From: CAIXOA01 sp041653635
GTDB taxonomy: Archaea > Micrarchaeota > Micrarchaeia > Anstonellales > Bilamarchaeaceae
DNA: 64,000 bases
Reading direction: 5' to 3'
Assembly: GCA_041653635.1 (NCBI GenBank)
Contig: JBAZFC010000001.1
Span: 186,001-250,000 of the forward strand
Numbering within the stretch: the stretch's first letter is position 1; each line of letters begins with the position of its first letter. This document shows, in pieces, positions 48,536-57,098 of this stretch. The notes beneath the pieces were generated by a model. The model had not been told where the DNA came from, ran no database searches, and saw only the letters and a list, made by a program, of their open reading frames with translations. The translations under genes and the position numbers were made by a program.

Positions 48536-49300
48536 CTATTTTACTTCTACATCCAGCCCTATCTCTTTTGCGATAGCAAATAGTTTGTCCCTATCCGGCG
48601 CCTTGAAGGATTTGCGTTCGTAAATCAGCGTATCAACTTTCTCCACATTCCTCTCCATCGCCTGTTTTAGAGTATCAGCGCCCACGTTCGCCGCCTGGTA
48701 TTTCGGCAGGATGTGCCCGAACGCATCCTCGGATTCCAGCATGAGCTTCGTGAAGAAGGGCGCATAGTGCCCGCCTCCGGCGCCCACAAATGAGTTGTAT
48801 GATTTCTTCTCATTTATTGAATCCATTATTGCTTCCGCAACAATTTCCGCCGCTTTTCTATTGCCCCATTCCTCTTCCGAGCTCCCTATTTCTATGAATA
48901 TGATTGGTAATTTGCAGGTGGGCCCGTGGTGGTCCACCTCCTGATTTACGTTCCATCCGAGTGAATTCTTTTCATTTAGGGCGAGGAGCAAATCCTTCAT
49001 CCTGCTCGCGTATGCGGTGTTGAGGGTGCGGGGGGCTCCGCCCATATCCGCCTTGTCCCAGTTGCCCGGGATATGCACGGTCAATGCGGGGAACTTCCTA
49101 TCGCTCCGGTGCGTGGAGAGGATGAGTAGCCAATCCGTCTGGAAATCGGTGGGCACATCCAGGATGAGTTCCACCTTCGTATCCAGCATGCGGTGGCCTT
49201 TCCATTCCCATTCTTCTCCCTTCTCTGCAAATCCCATTTCCATCAATCTGCTGGCGATGTTGCTGCTTGCGGGATTTTTGCTGGAGAAAAGTATGTGCAT
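48536..49300 (-). CDS. dtdA: D-aminoacyl-tRNA deacylase (archaeal GEK1/DTD2 type)
   Basis: It hydrolyses D-amino acids wrongly attached to tRNA. The 254-residue protein begins MHILFSSKNPASSNIA and has conserved stretches VDHHGPTCKLPIIFIEIGSS, FVGAGGGHYAPFFTKL, FGHILPKYQ and IYERKSFKAPDR, all typical of the archaeal family. The frame is open far upstream (to 49600), but the family N-terminus and a TATA box 27 bp away set the start at 49300. That box is shared with the divergent membrane-protein gene. Confidence 0.94.
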   Translation of the reverse strand: MHILFSSKNPASSNIASRLMEMGFAEKGEEWEWKGHRMLDTKVELILDVPTDFQTDWLLILSTHRSDRKFPALTVHIPGNWDKADMGGAPRTLNTAYASRMKDLLLALNEKNSLGWNVNQEVDHHGPTCKLPIIFIEIGSSEEEWGNRKAAEIVAEAIMDSINEKKSYNSFVGAGGGHYAPFFTKLMLESEDAFGHILPKYQAANVGADTLKQAMERNVEKVDTLIYERKSFKAPDRDKLFAIAKEIGLDVEVK

Positions 49301-49324
49301 GAAAGATGGATGGCGGGGAAAGAA

Positions 49325-49332
49325 TTTAATAA
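49325..49332. promoter_or_regulatory. Shared box A for dtdA (-) and a membrane-protein gene (+)
   Basis: TTTAATAA contains TTTAAT centred at 49327.5. It is 27.5 bp from ATG 49300 (minus) and 25.5 bp from ATG 49353 (plus). Confidence 0.6.
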
Positions 49333-49352
49333 GTGCCTGCGGAAACGCCCAC

Positions 49353-50207
49353 ATGGCAAATCTAAACCTCGTTTCCAAGTCATTCAAGGAAGGCTTCGGC
49401 ATGGCGAAGGGCAACTGGAGGGAGCTCTTTGTGGAGAATGCAAAGATAGTGCTCGCAGCCCTCGTCTTGTCTGCCATGGCAGGCATAATAGTCGGGCTTC
49501 CCGCCGCCCTGGCTGCGGACGCGCTGCTCGGCTCCGGCGCGGGGTTATGGGCAGGGGTTGCACTGGGCATCTTCGCAGCGGTTCTCATATACTCGGGCAT
49601 GGAAAGCGTGAGCTACAACGTGGTGCACGAGGTAGAAGGGAAGAAGCGCCACAGCCTGTTCGGGAATTTCAAGAGGAACGTCCTGCCTGTTGCGGTTTAT
49701 ACCATCATACTGCTGGCAATCATATACGGAATAGCATACGGGCCCAGGTTCGCCCTCATTCTGTCCGGCATGGACTTCACCCAGAACATCGCGCTGGACT
49801 TGGCGCTGAACATATACGAGACCTCAATATCCATCATAATAGGGTTCCTGACGTTCTTCGCCCTGTTCGAGCTGGTGCTGAACAACGCGGGGGTGCTGCA
49901 GAGCATAGGGAAGTCCTACTCGCTGGTGAAGGCAAATCTCGTTGAAACGCTCGTGTTCTACGTCGCATACGGCATATACTCGTTTGTCGTGGGGCTCGTG
50001 CTGGGCATTGTGTTCGGGATAATCTTCGGGGTGCCGTTCCTGCTGGGCGCGATGCTCCTGGGAGGCATAAGCTCCTCCGCCCTAACGCTGGTAATCGCGC
50101 TTGCGGTGCTGTTGGGGGGCGCGTTCATCGTAGTGTTCCTGGCAGGCACATGCACGGCAGTGCTTCCAATCGTGTACCGCTTCTGGAAGCTGGCGGGGGA
50201 GAAATAG
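49353..50207 (+). CDS. Hypothetical polytopic membrane protein (six helices)
   Basis: This 284-residue protein has a short amphipathic N-terminus (KSFKEGFGMAKGNWRELF) and about six Gly/Ala/Ile-rich transmembrane helices. The KSYSLVKANLVETLVFYVAYG region is reminiscent of the membrane domain that precedes glycerophosphodiesterase-like or DUF4013-type proteins, but the family is uncertain. It is expressed from the shared box near 49327, with the transcript starting at the ATG. The Tat lipoprotein gene follows with its own promoter. Confidence 0.7.
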   Translation: MANLNLVSKSFKEGFGMAKGNWRELFVENAKIVLAALVLSAMAGIIVGLPAALAADALLGSGAGLWAGVALGIFAAVLIYSGMESVSYNVVHEVEGKKRHSLFGNFKRNVLPVAVYTIILLAIIYGIAYGPRFALILSGMDFTQNIALDLALNIYETSISIIIGFLTFFALFELVLNNAGVLQSIGKSYSLVKANLVETLVFYVAYGIYSFVVGLVLGIVFGIIFGVPFLLGAMLLGGISSSALTLVIALAVLLGGAFIVVFLAGTCTAVLPIVYRFWKLAGEK

Positions 50208-50242
50208 GAAGATATTTATATTGTTATTGCATAAGTATTAAT

Positions 50243-51028
50243 GTGGAAAATAGAAAAACCGCTGCAGCGAAAGGGATGCCCGAAACGCCTAGCAGAAGGA
50301 ATTTCCTCCGCGCAGTTTCAGCGGCGGCCGCGTATCTTGCGCTGAAGCCTCTCGCAGGATGCAGCAGGAGGTATTACTCGCGCGAGCCGGAGGCCGTCAT
50401 TTTCAACGATGCCAACCGCAGGGACCTATCCGCCCAGGAGCTCGGGCTTGTGCGCGGGCAGACCAAAATCCTGGACGCTGAATTCGCGATGGAAAGGAGG
50501 GGGCTCACCCATATTGCGAAGGACACCAACATCACCGGGGATACGCGGATAGAAATAATCACCGCGGACTACCAGCACTCGGTGCACGTTTTTGTAAATG
50601 GGAAATACGAGGCCAGCCTGGACCTAGGGATAGAGGTGGGCGAGTACCCGCACAGGTATGCGCTGAGGGTTGCAAACATCCCCGGGGACGGCTTCATGGT
50701 TATGGCACTTATACGGGATGCGGTGGGAATAGAGCCGACGCGCCTTGCGATGGTCCCATATTCGGGCGGTGAATTCGGGGAGCCGCACACGGAGGACCTC
50801 ACCGGGATGGAAAGGGGGAATGGCGGGCTTGAGAGGCCGCTCTTCGTCGGGTACGATTTGGGGGAGGGGATTACATTTATCGCGAGGGACGGCAACGGCG
50901 ACCCCTGGGAAAACGGATACATAATCGGATGGGAGAACGGGCGGATGACCAAAAGAGCCGTTCCTTTTGCTGAATTGATGCAATGCTCCTGCGTCTCGGA
51001 CTGGGCAGCGAGTGAAGGGGAAGAATAA
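50243..51028 (+). CDS. Tat-exported lipoprotein of unknown function
   Basis: The N-terminus has a twin-arginine signal (SRRNFLRAVSAAAAYLALKP) followed by a lipobox LAGC near residue 35, so the mature protein should be folded before export and anchored by lipid outside the cell. The mature part is mainly beta strands with an acidic bias and no recognised motif. GTG 50243 is placed 27 bp from an ATATTTATATT box; ATG 50276 (AAAGGG upstream) is an alternative. Another Tat lipoprotein is at 59.7 kb. It is convergent with the 5S rRNA gene. Confidence 0.8.
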   Translation: MENRKTAAAKGMPETPSRRNFLRAVSAAAAYLALKPLAGCSRRYYSREPEAVIFNDANRRDLSAQELGLVRGQTKILDAEFAMERRGLTHIAKDTNITGDTRIEIITADYQHSVHVFVNGKYEASLDLGIEVGEYPHRYALRVANIPGDGFMVMALIRDAVGIEPTRLAMVPYSGGEFGEPHTEDLTGMERGNGGLERPLFVGYDLGEGITFIARDGNGDPWENGYIIGWENGRMTKRAVPFAELMQCSCVSDWAASEGEE

Positions 51029-51043
51029 GCGGATAAGTATGAG

Positions 51044-51159
51044 TGTCAGCAGCAGTCCGCTTTCCCGTCCGTAGGACAGTACAGGCAAAACCGTGAGAGG
51101 GCTTAACTTCCGAGTTCGAGATGGGATCGGGTGTTTCCCCCCTCCTATGGCCGCTGACA
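51044..51159 (-). rRNA. rrf: 5S ribosomal RNA
   Basis: On the minus strand the ends TGTCAGC and GCTGACA pair as helix I. The internal stretch with CCCATCTCGAACTCGGAAG is the conserved 5S loop B/C region. Length is 116 nt. No 16S, 23S or other rRNA sequence is near, so the 5S is unlinked. A TTTAAA box 27 bp upstream is shared with the divergent 51216 gene. Confidence 0.95.
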
Positions 51160-51183
51160 AATTATTGATAGTTGGGAAGGGTT

Positions 51184-51190
51184 TTTAAAA
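51184..51190. promoter_or_regulatory. Shared box A for 5S rRNA (-) and an unknown gene (+)
   Basis: TTTAAAA (TTTAAA centred at 51186.5) lies 27.5 bp from the 5S 5' end at 51159 and 29.5 bp from ATG 51216. Confidence 0.55.
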
Positions 51191-51215
51191 CATAATCCTA
51201 CATTAATACTCTATT

Positions 51216-52148
51216 ATGACCACAAGAGAAGGAGCCGCGCACCTCCATCCGGATGCAATGAAGAAGGTGTTTGTCTCCACGTGCAGGCACATGTTCCCGG
51301 ACGACAAGCCGCTGCTGGAGCTTGCCCGCAGGAGGGATTTCAGCTCCGGATTCATGGCGCTCTCCTTTGCGAACAAAGGCATGCTGGAGGAGGGAATGGG
51401 CAGGTTCCTTTTTCAGGTCATGGACGCGGAGGCGGAAGGGGAGGCGGAGGCGCGCAGGGTAATAAGGGCGCACTCGCGGCTGGACCCGATTGCCGTGGCA
51501 ACCTCCCTTATTGAGATACTCATGAAAACAGGCAATGAAGCGCCTTTTTTTGCAGCCATAGCGGCTTCGGACAAGATGGTGGGCAAAGACCCGCGCGAGG
51601 CGGCGGGGAACGGTAGGATGCACGCATCCCTGGAATTCTTCAAGGCGTGCATGGAGGAAGAAGTGGGGTACCCGGAACTGATTGTCGGTGCGACGCTGAT
51701 TTCGGCGCGGGACGACATAGTGGAGGCCGCGGTCGCCATGGGCAGCGGCACGGAATTCGATTACGAAGGCCGCTCCCTTTTCCGGGGAGTGTTCGCAATC
51801 TCGGGGCTTGTGTTCGAGGATGAGGGCATCTGCGCGCCCTTCGGAGTAACGAGGAATGCGCTCCTTGACGATTACGTGGAGGCGTGCCTGCGCCTGTTCA
51901 GGGAATGCCCCGGCGCGCTTGCCAGTTTTTCCATCTATTTCAGCGAAGTGCTCGCACCGGATAATGAAACTGGGGGGCGGCTTGCGGACGGGAGGGCGGG
52001 CAGGGCGCTGATACGGCTTTTCACGGATGAGGAAGCGCTGGAAAAGCTCAGGGGCGCGAAGAATGACGCCCGCGGGCTTGACCATGTGATTGACGGCATC
52101 GTGGGGCTGGACAGACAAGAAGAGGAGGAGCCGGAAGCAGCATATTGA
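51216..52148 (+). CDS. Hypothetical helical protein
   Basis: This 310-residue, acidic, mostly alpha-helical protein has Met-rich helices (for example SGFMALSFANKGMLEEGMGRF) and a Glu-rich end. No signal peptide, membrane helix or catalytic motif is visible, and I do not recognise it. The start fits a leaderless transcript from the TTTAAAA element shared with 5S rRNA, which may tie its expression to growth rate. The GTPase gene follows after 30 bp. Confidence 0.7.
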   Translation: MTTREGAAHLHPDAMKKVFVSTCRHMFPDDKPLLELARRRDFSSGFMALSFANKGMLEEGMGRFLFQVMDAEAEGEAEARRVIRAHSRLDPIAVATSLIEILMKTGNEAPFFAAIAASDKMVGKDPREAAGNGRMHASLEFFKACMEEEVGYPELIVGATLISARDDIVEAAVAMGSGTEFDYEGRSLFRGVFAISGLVFEDEGICAPFGVTRNALLDDYVEACLRLFRECPGALASFSIYFSEVLAPDNETGGRLADGRAGRALIRLFTDEEALEKLRGAKNDARGLDHVIDGIVGLDRQEEEEPEAAY

Positions 52149-52178
52149 GTTAAAACATTTCTTCTCCAAAACAAACCC

Positions 52179-53333
52179 ATGTCTTTGCTTGTAGGCATAG
52201 TCGGCAAGCCCAACGCGGGCAAAAGTACCTTCTTCTCCTCGCTTACGATGGTTGATGCGAAGATTGCGCCTTACCCCTTCACTACCCTTGAGCCGAATAC
52301 TGGAGTGGGGCACGTGCGGAAGAAATGCCCGCACGCTGAGAAGGGGAGGAAATGCTCGCCTCAGGACTCCGTATGCGATAACGGGACGCGATATGTGCCC
52401 GTCAAGTTATTGGATGTGGCCGGGCTCGTGCCGGATGCGCATAAAGGAAGGGGGCTAGGATTGCAGTTCCTGGACGACCTCCGCACCGCGGATGGGTTCA
52501 TACAGGTGGTGGACGGCACTGGAAGGAGCGACCTGGAGGGAAATCCCACGCAAGGGGCTGACCCCGCGGATGAAGTTCGGTTTTTGCAGCTGGAGCTTGA
52601 ACAATGGATATTCTCCATAATAGAGAAGAACTGGAAAAAGGTGAAGGGGCGCGGGATTGCGGAGCTGGCGGACGTGCTCACAGGGCTTAAAGTTTCCCTG
52701 CCGCAGGCGGAAAAGATTGCTAAGGAACTGGGGCTGAATACTGAACGCATTGAGTGGGCTGAAGCGGAACGGCTCTCATTTGCGAAGAGGATATTGGAGA
52801 AGAAGCCGATGGTCGTCGCGGCGAACAAGATGGACTCCGGCGCGGACCTGAAGGCGCTGCAGAAGGAATTGCACGGGAAAAAAGTGATTCCCTGCTCGGC
52901 GCTGTATGAATTGGTATTGCGGAAGGCGGCGAAGGTGGGCAGCATAGAATACTGGCCCGGGGATGCGGATTTCAAGATACTGAAGGCGAGCAAGGAGCAG
53001 GAGGAGGCGCTGAAGAAGGTGAGGGACTACATCTCCTCGCACGGGGGCACCGGGGTGCAGAAGGCGCTGGAGGAGCTTGTGTTCGGGGGATTGCGGATGA
53101 TTGCCGCCTATCCCGTGGAAGATGAGTCAAAATGGGAGGACAGGAAGGGGAACCTTCTCCCGAACGTGCATCTGATGGAGGAGGGGGGCACCGCGGTTGA
53201 TTTGGCGGAAAAGGTGCACACCGACCTCGCGAAGAGGTTCATAGGCGCCATAGACGCCCGCACGGGAAGGCGCGTAGGAAAGGAATATGTATTAAAAGAC
53301 TCTGATATCATAAAGATAGTTTCTGGAAGGTGA
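52179..53333 (+). CDS. OBG-family redox-type GTPase (YchF/OLA1 relative)
   Basis: The 384-residue protein has the P-loop GKPNAGKST (G1) at about 9-17, TTLEPN (G2), DVAGL (G3) and NKMD (G4). The Cys-containing insert KKCPHAEKGRKCSPQDSVC between G2 and G3 is typical of the archaeal branch. A C-terminal TGS-like domain begins near 310 (VHLMEEGGTAVDLAEKVHTDL). Such GTPases or ATPases bind ribosomes. The Cys cluster may bind zinc. It overlaps the Shine-Dalgarno of the next gene at its stop codon, so the two form an operon. Confidence 0.93.
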   Translation: MSLLVGIVGKPNAGKSTFFSSLTMVDAKIAPYPFTTLEPNTGVGHVRKKCPHAEKGRKCSPQDSVCDNGTRYVPVKLLDVAGLVPDAHKGRGLGLQFLDDLRTADGFIQVVDGTGRSDLEGNPTQGADPADEVRFLQLELEQWIFSIIEKNWKKVKGRGIAELADVLTGLKVSLPQAEKIAKELGLNTERIEWAEAERLSFAKRILEKKPMVVAANKMDSGADLKALQKELHGKKVIPCSALYELVLRKAAKVGSIEYWPGDADFKILKASKEQEEALKKVRDYISSHGGTGVQKALEELVFGGLRMIAAYPVEDESKWEDRKGNLLPNVHLMEEGGTAVDLAEKVHTDLAKRFIGAIDARTGRRVGKEYVLKDSDIIKIVSGR

Positions 53334-53337
53334 TTTT

Positions 53338-54681
53338 TTGGACAAAAATATACTATATCCCGCGATATCCATAATAGTGGTCGTGCTGGTGGCAATCGGC
53401 ATTTACATAGCCGCGGCCGGCCTTGGCGGCACCACGCCGCATGAGGGCGGGGAAGAGGGCACTAACGAGGTGCAGGAGCTGTTCTTCAAGGCGGTGGAGA
53501 GGCCGATAGGCGCAGGCAATTACATCTATTCATACAACGAGGTGCACAGCAACGGCTACCACGCCGATGTGACCGCCTCCAGGAACGGCAACTACTCGTA
53601 CGCCACTAGGCGCGACGTGGTGTCCGGAAGGGCGGCATATTTCGGCGGCAATGAAACAATCGTGTGCATAAGGTACATGAGCACGGAGAAGTGCGCGGAG
53701 GTGAACAGCACGTCGCAGTTTGCAGGTTATGCGCTTTCGCTCCAGGAGCTCCTTTACAGCGAAGCGGGCACAGCGGCGATGGAGGAGCACTACCTCAAGC
53801 TCGTGCAATACGGCGGCATGGAGTTCTCCCCGGAAGTTGCGGAGAAGGAGGTGGGGGGCAACAACTGCACCGAGATTAACTATACCATAGATTATTCCCA
53901 GCTCACGGTCGCGCAGCTGAACGAGATAGGGCTCACTGCGAACGACCCGCTCCTGCTGCGCTCGGGGCAGTACGATTTCACGACTTGCATAGGCCCGGAG
54001 GGGGATATATACTACAGGAAGCTGCACTGGGTTGACCTGGGGCAGGAGGCATGGATGGAATCCACCACCACGGAATCCGTGTGGGGCAGGGGGCTTGACA
54101 TCCAGGCGCCCACCGAGCTTGTGGAGACCGGGGAGCTTTACACCTTCTACCAGGAAATCGCCTCCGTGGCCAGCGAGTACCTCACGTGCATCGCGGGCAA
54201 CAACACGGACAGGTGCATCGCCGAAATCGCGGTCAGCTGGAAGAACCCGGCCCTGTGCGAGGACTCCGGCAGCCAGAATGACTTCTGTTACATAAACGCC
54301 GGCCTGGGCGCCAGCGACCCGTCCGTATGCGGCAACGTGAGCGCGGGCATTAGGGACGGCTGCTACCTTGAGTTCGCGAACCTGCTGCAGGACGCGGGCT
54401 ATTGCGAAAGGATAACGGACGCGGCGCTGAAGCAGCAGTGCGACGACCTGAACATAAGCGTGGCAGGGGAATGCAGCACGGACGCGGACTGCGTGAGGGC
54501 TGGATGCTCCTCGCAATTGTGCGTGCCCACCGGGAATTCGGATGTGGTGACCACGTGCGAATACAGGCCGGAGTACGCGTGCCTGGCGCAGACGAGCTGC
54601 GGATGCGTTGAGGGAATGTGCTCCTGGAGGCAGACTCCGGACTACCTGAACTGCCTTAATGTTACGACGGTGATAGAATGA
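53338..54681 (+). CDS. Membrane-anchored Cys-rich extracytoplasmic protein (eight-cysteine-cluster type)
   Basis: A single transmembrane anchor covers about residues 5-27, followed by about 420 external residues with many N-x-S/T sequons, suggesting glycosylation by AglB. The C-terminal third is Cys-rich and contains CSTDADCVRAGCSSQLCVP and CGCVEGMCSW, matching the eight-cysteine-cluster pattern. The mid part holds a further Cys-x(n)-Cys repeat set (CIAGNNTDRC, CEDSGSQNDFC). It starts at TTG 53338 with a perfect GGTGAT Shine-Dalgarno (53329-53334) that overlaps the GTPase stop. It overlaps the next gene by 4 bp (ATGA). Confidence 0.82.
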   Translation: MDKNILYPAISIIVVVLVAIGIYIAAAGLGGTTPHEGGEEGTNEVQELFFKAVERPIGAGNYIYSYNEVHSNGYHADVTASRNGNYSYATRRDVVSGRAAYFGGNETIVCIRYMSTEKCAEVNSTSQFAGYALSLQELLYSEAGTAAMEEHYLKLVQYGGMEFSPEVAEKEVGGNNCTEINYTIDYSQLTVAQLNEIGLTANDPLLLRSGQYDFTTCIGPEGDIYYRKLHWVDLGQEAWMESTTTESVWGRGLDIQAPTELVETGELYTFYQEIASVASEYLTCIAGNNTDRCIAEIAVSWKNPALCEDSGSQNDFCYINAGLGASDPSVCGNVSAGIRDGCYLEFANLLQDAGYCERITDAALKQQCDDLNISVAGECSTDADCVRAGCSSQLCVPTGNSDVVTTCEYRPEYACLAQTSCGCVEGMCSWRQTPDYLNCLNVTTVIE

Positions 54682-55058
54682 TAGTTGGATCTAAGGTAAC
54701 CAAAGTGGAAGCGACAAGGGGAAAGGACGGCCCTGCGAAGGGGCTCAGGGTTGAGATAAACCTCAAGGACATAGGCGGAAAGGGAGAGGACGTTGAAATC
54801 AAATACGAATTCTCCGCCGACTACCTGGAAGGCCTGGGCAAGATAACCATTGAGGGCGAGCTCATTGACAGGGCGGACAAGAAGGTCGCGGACGAGGCCC
54901 GCAAGCTCTGGAAGGAGAAGAAGGACCTCCCTGCGGACTACAAGGTGTCCCTGATAAACTCCGTGAATTATATCGCGAGCGCGGAGGGAGTGCTTGCGGC
55001 GAAGATGCTGAGGCTCGCGCCCCCGATTGCGCCTCCCCGCATAACTAAGAAAGCCTAG
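54678..55058 (+). CDS. Conserved archaeal-type hypothetical protein (SecB-like strand pattern)
   Basis: This 126-residue, mainly beta protein has alternating strands (SKVTKVEATR, GLRVEINLKDI, EDVEIKYEFSADYLEGLGKITIEGELI), a charged helix (KKVADEARKLWKEKK) and a final helix ending in a Pro-rich tail. This strand-strand-strand-helix order resembles the SecB-like fold, but I cannot confirm the family. It is translationally coupled to the upstream Cys-rich gene by an ATGA overlap. It is convergent with priS, overlapping 14 bp. Confidence 0.65.
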   Translation: MIVGSKVTKVEATRGKDGPAKGLRVEINLKDIGGKGEDVEIKYEFSADYLEGLGKITIEGELIDRADKKVADEARKLWKEKKDLPADYKVSLINSVNYIASAEGVLAAKMLRLAPPIAPPRITKKA

Positions 55059-56124
55059 CGGCCCCTTTAAGGATGAGGTACATCGCATAGGCGAGCGGAA
55101 CTTCTTTGCTTTTCCCATTTTCCATCTTTTCCATGGTTGAGTTGAGGAACTCCTGCGCCGGGATGTCCTGCAGCGCCTCTATTTTTGTCTGCCCCTGCCC
55201 GAATGCTATCGCATCCCTGTACGGCTCAAACTCGTCCAGGGAGGGAATCTCTTTTGCGGCCAGCCCGGTGGAGCCGTGGAGGGTGTTCGGGACCCTTATG
55301 AGGCGCTTTGTGTCTATTGTGACGCCCGTATCCACTTCTATGCACTGCACGGGCAGCATCTTCGCCACCACCTCCATCCTGTCCACGATGTCCTTGATGC
55401 TGGTCTTGCTCCAGAGCCCCGTGCGCATCCCTTCTTTCAGGAGGGCGGCTTCCTCCGGCTTGAGCAGCCTGCGGTGGATTGCCGCGGGGTTCTCCTCCAG
55501 TATTTTCGCTGCCATCCTGTAAAATCTCCCCCTGTAGCCCCAGTCGGATTCCTTCGGCCCGTACAGCTTCCATTTCTCGTTCTGGTTGAAGAAGCTCCGG
55601 TAATCCAGGCCTTTTCCGGAGATGTAATCGCTTATCTCCCTCCTCGCGTCGCCCTCCAGCATGCGGTAGGAAGGGTCCCGGACGTGGATGTGGTAGCCCC
55701 GGTTGCCTGAGAAGACCGTCTTCACCTGCTCCTTCTTCACCCCGAAATCCAATAAGAGGAAATCCTCCACCAGGCGGATTGCGTCCTGCCTTACTTTTTC
55801 CTGCTCCTCCTTTGAGAGGAAAAGCCCGCCATGGACATCCAGGTCAAATATGAGGTCCCCGCCCATCCAGCCCTTGTTCTCCATCGGGGTTGCTTTTGGG
55901 AATTTGTAGTATGCGACGGAATGGGATATGTAAAGGGGCGTGTCATGGATGAGGTAATTCTGGAGCGCGGCGTTGCTCTCAAACGCCATGTGCCTCGCCT
56001 CTATCTTCCTGTCAAAGCCGCCTATGCCGAACTCCCTTTGCTCAACGCTGGGCACCTCCACCGTGGCGCGGCGGTAGTAGCCAGAGAATCCTTTCAGGAC
56101 GAACTGCCTTTCCCTTTCTTCCAA
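55045..56124 (-). CDS. priS: DNA primase small (catalytic) subunit
   Basis: This archaeo-eukaryotic primase subunit makes RNA/DNA primers. The 359-residue chain has the N-terminal FSGYYRRATVEVPSVEQREFG and RHMAFESNAAL motifs, the catalytic DLIFDLDVHG (Asp94, Asp96) and the SGNRGYHIHV motif with catalytic His. ATG 56208 would overlap priL by 115 bp. TTG 56124, preceded by GGTG, gives a family-like N-terminus and a 31-bp overlap, so it is preferred. It is cotranscribed with priL. Confidence 0.93.
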   Translation of the reverse strand: MEERERQFVLKGFSGYYRRATVEVPSVEQREFGIGGFDRKIEARHMAFESNAALQNYLIHDTPLYISHSVAYYKFPKATPMENKGWMGGDLIFDLDVHGGLFLSKEEQEKVRQDAIRLVEDFLLLDFGVKKEQVKTVFSGNRGYHIHVRDPSYRMLEGDARREISDYISGKGLDYRSFFNQNEKWKLYGPKESDWGYRGRFYRMAAKILEENPAAIHRRLLKPEEAALLKEGMRTGLWSKTSIKDIVDRMEVVAKMLPVQCIEVDTGVTIDTKRLIRVPNTLHGSTGLAAKEIPSLDEFEPYRDAIAFGQGQTKIEALQDIPAQEFLNSTMEKMENGKSKEVPLAYAMYLILKGAARLS

Positions 56125-57041
56125 GGTCCCACCTTGCCCTTCCACCTCAACGGCGTCCCTATCCTGCAGTCCGCGACGCACAGCCCGTAGCTCAGCAGCG
56201 TCGCGCATGACGGCATGGAATATCCCCTCTTGATTATGTGGTCCAGCTGGTATTTGGTCTTCCTCTCCTCGTAATCCGGGAGGTTGGAGAAAATCGCCTG
56301 CACTTTTTCCACCGGCACATTTCTGGCGAGCAGGTAGATTGCGAGGACGAGCCGCGCCTGGTGGTTGAGGTTCTGGTGCGCCTTCGCGCCTTCCAACAAT
56401 TTCTCAATGCACGGCGGGTTGTCCCCTTCCTTGAAGCTCATCTTGAGGACGGTTTCCTTCGGCACCAATACCATCAGCTTTTTGGAATAATCCCGGATTA
56501 TCTGGGGCGGGTTCTGCAGGGGCTTGTAATTCTCCATCCTTCCCTTCACCGCCTCTTCCATCAGGCGGATTACCTCATGCTTATTCACTTCTACGAATCC
56601 ATTTTTTACATTCCTGAATATGAGCCGGTAATCCACGGAGCGCGGGGAGAAGGATGCGTACTGATAGACAGGGAGGGCGAGCCTCCCTTCAAACTCCTGC
56701 GGGGTGATGCCCAATTCTTCCCCGAGCCTTTTGAGGTTCCCTTCGGATTCAGAGCGCATGAGCGAGGAGGCGCGCTTCGCCTCCGCGACTGCAAATTTGT
56801 TTATGAGGAAGCGGTTGCGCAGGTGCGCGAGCATCATCCTCGCCGCGGCGTAGGAGCCCAGCTCAAGAAGTTCGTCGGAGGGGTGGATGCGGTAGGATGC
56901 TCCCTGCTCCCCTTTCAAGGCGGCGACCACCCTCTGGACCGCCCTCTCCATCATCTCGTCATTCAGTTCCAATGAGGAACCCTCCACCTTCTGCTTTGCT
57001 TCGGAAGTGAAGGGGTATTTGGATGAAAAGGAGAACTCCAT
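56094..57041 (-). CDS. priL: DNA primase large subunit (iron-sulfur)
   Basis: This partner of PriS binds template and initiating nucleotide. The 315-residue chain has an N-terminal helical domain and a C-terminal iron-sulfur domain with Cys residues in NPPCIEKLL and PSCATLLSYGLCVADC, the ligands of a [4Fe-4S] cluster. ATG 57041 has an AGGTG Shine-Dalgarno; the GTG at 57047 is part of that site. Its 3' end overlaps priS, so subunit synthesis is coupled. Confidence 0.93.
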   Translation of the reverse strand: MEFSFSSKYPFTSEAKQKVEGSSLELNDEMMERAVQRVVAALKGEQGASYRIHPSDELLELGSYAAARMMLAHLRNRFLINKFAVAEAKRASSLMRSESEGNLKRLGEELGITPQEFEGRLALPVYQYASFSPRSVDYRLIFRNVKNGFVEVNKHEVIRLMEEAVKGRMENYKPLQNPPQIIRDYSKKLMVLVPKETVLKMSFKEGDNPPCIEKLLEGAKAHQNLNHQARLVLAIYLLARNVPVEKVQAIFSNLPDYEERKTKYQLDHIIKRGYSMPSCATLLSYGLCVADCRIGTPLRWKGKVGPWKKGKGSSS

Positions 57042-57098
57042 ACGCACCTATTTTGCGCTGGAGGGAATAAAACGCTTTTGGGGGTTCCTTTCCTCCAA

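Noticed and set aside
49301..49600. 100-residue N-terminal extension of D-aminoacyl-tRNA deacylase
   Set aside because: The family starts at MHILFSS; the extension overlaps the divergent membrane-protein gene and lies beyond the TATA box.
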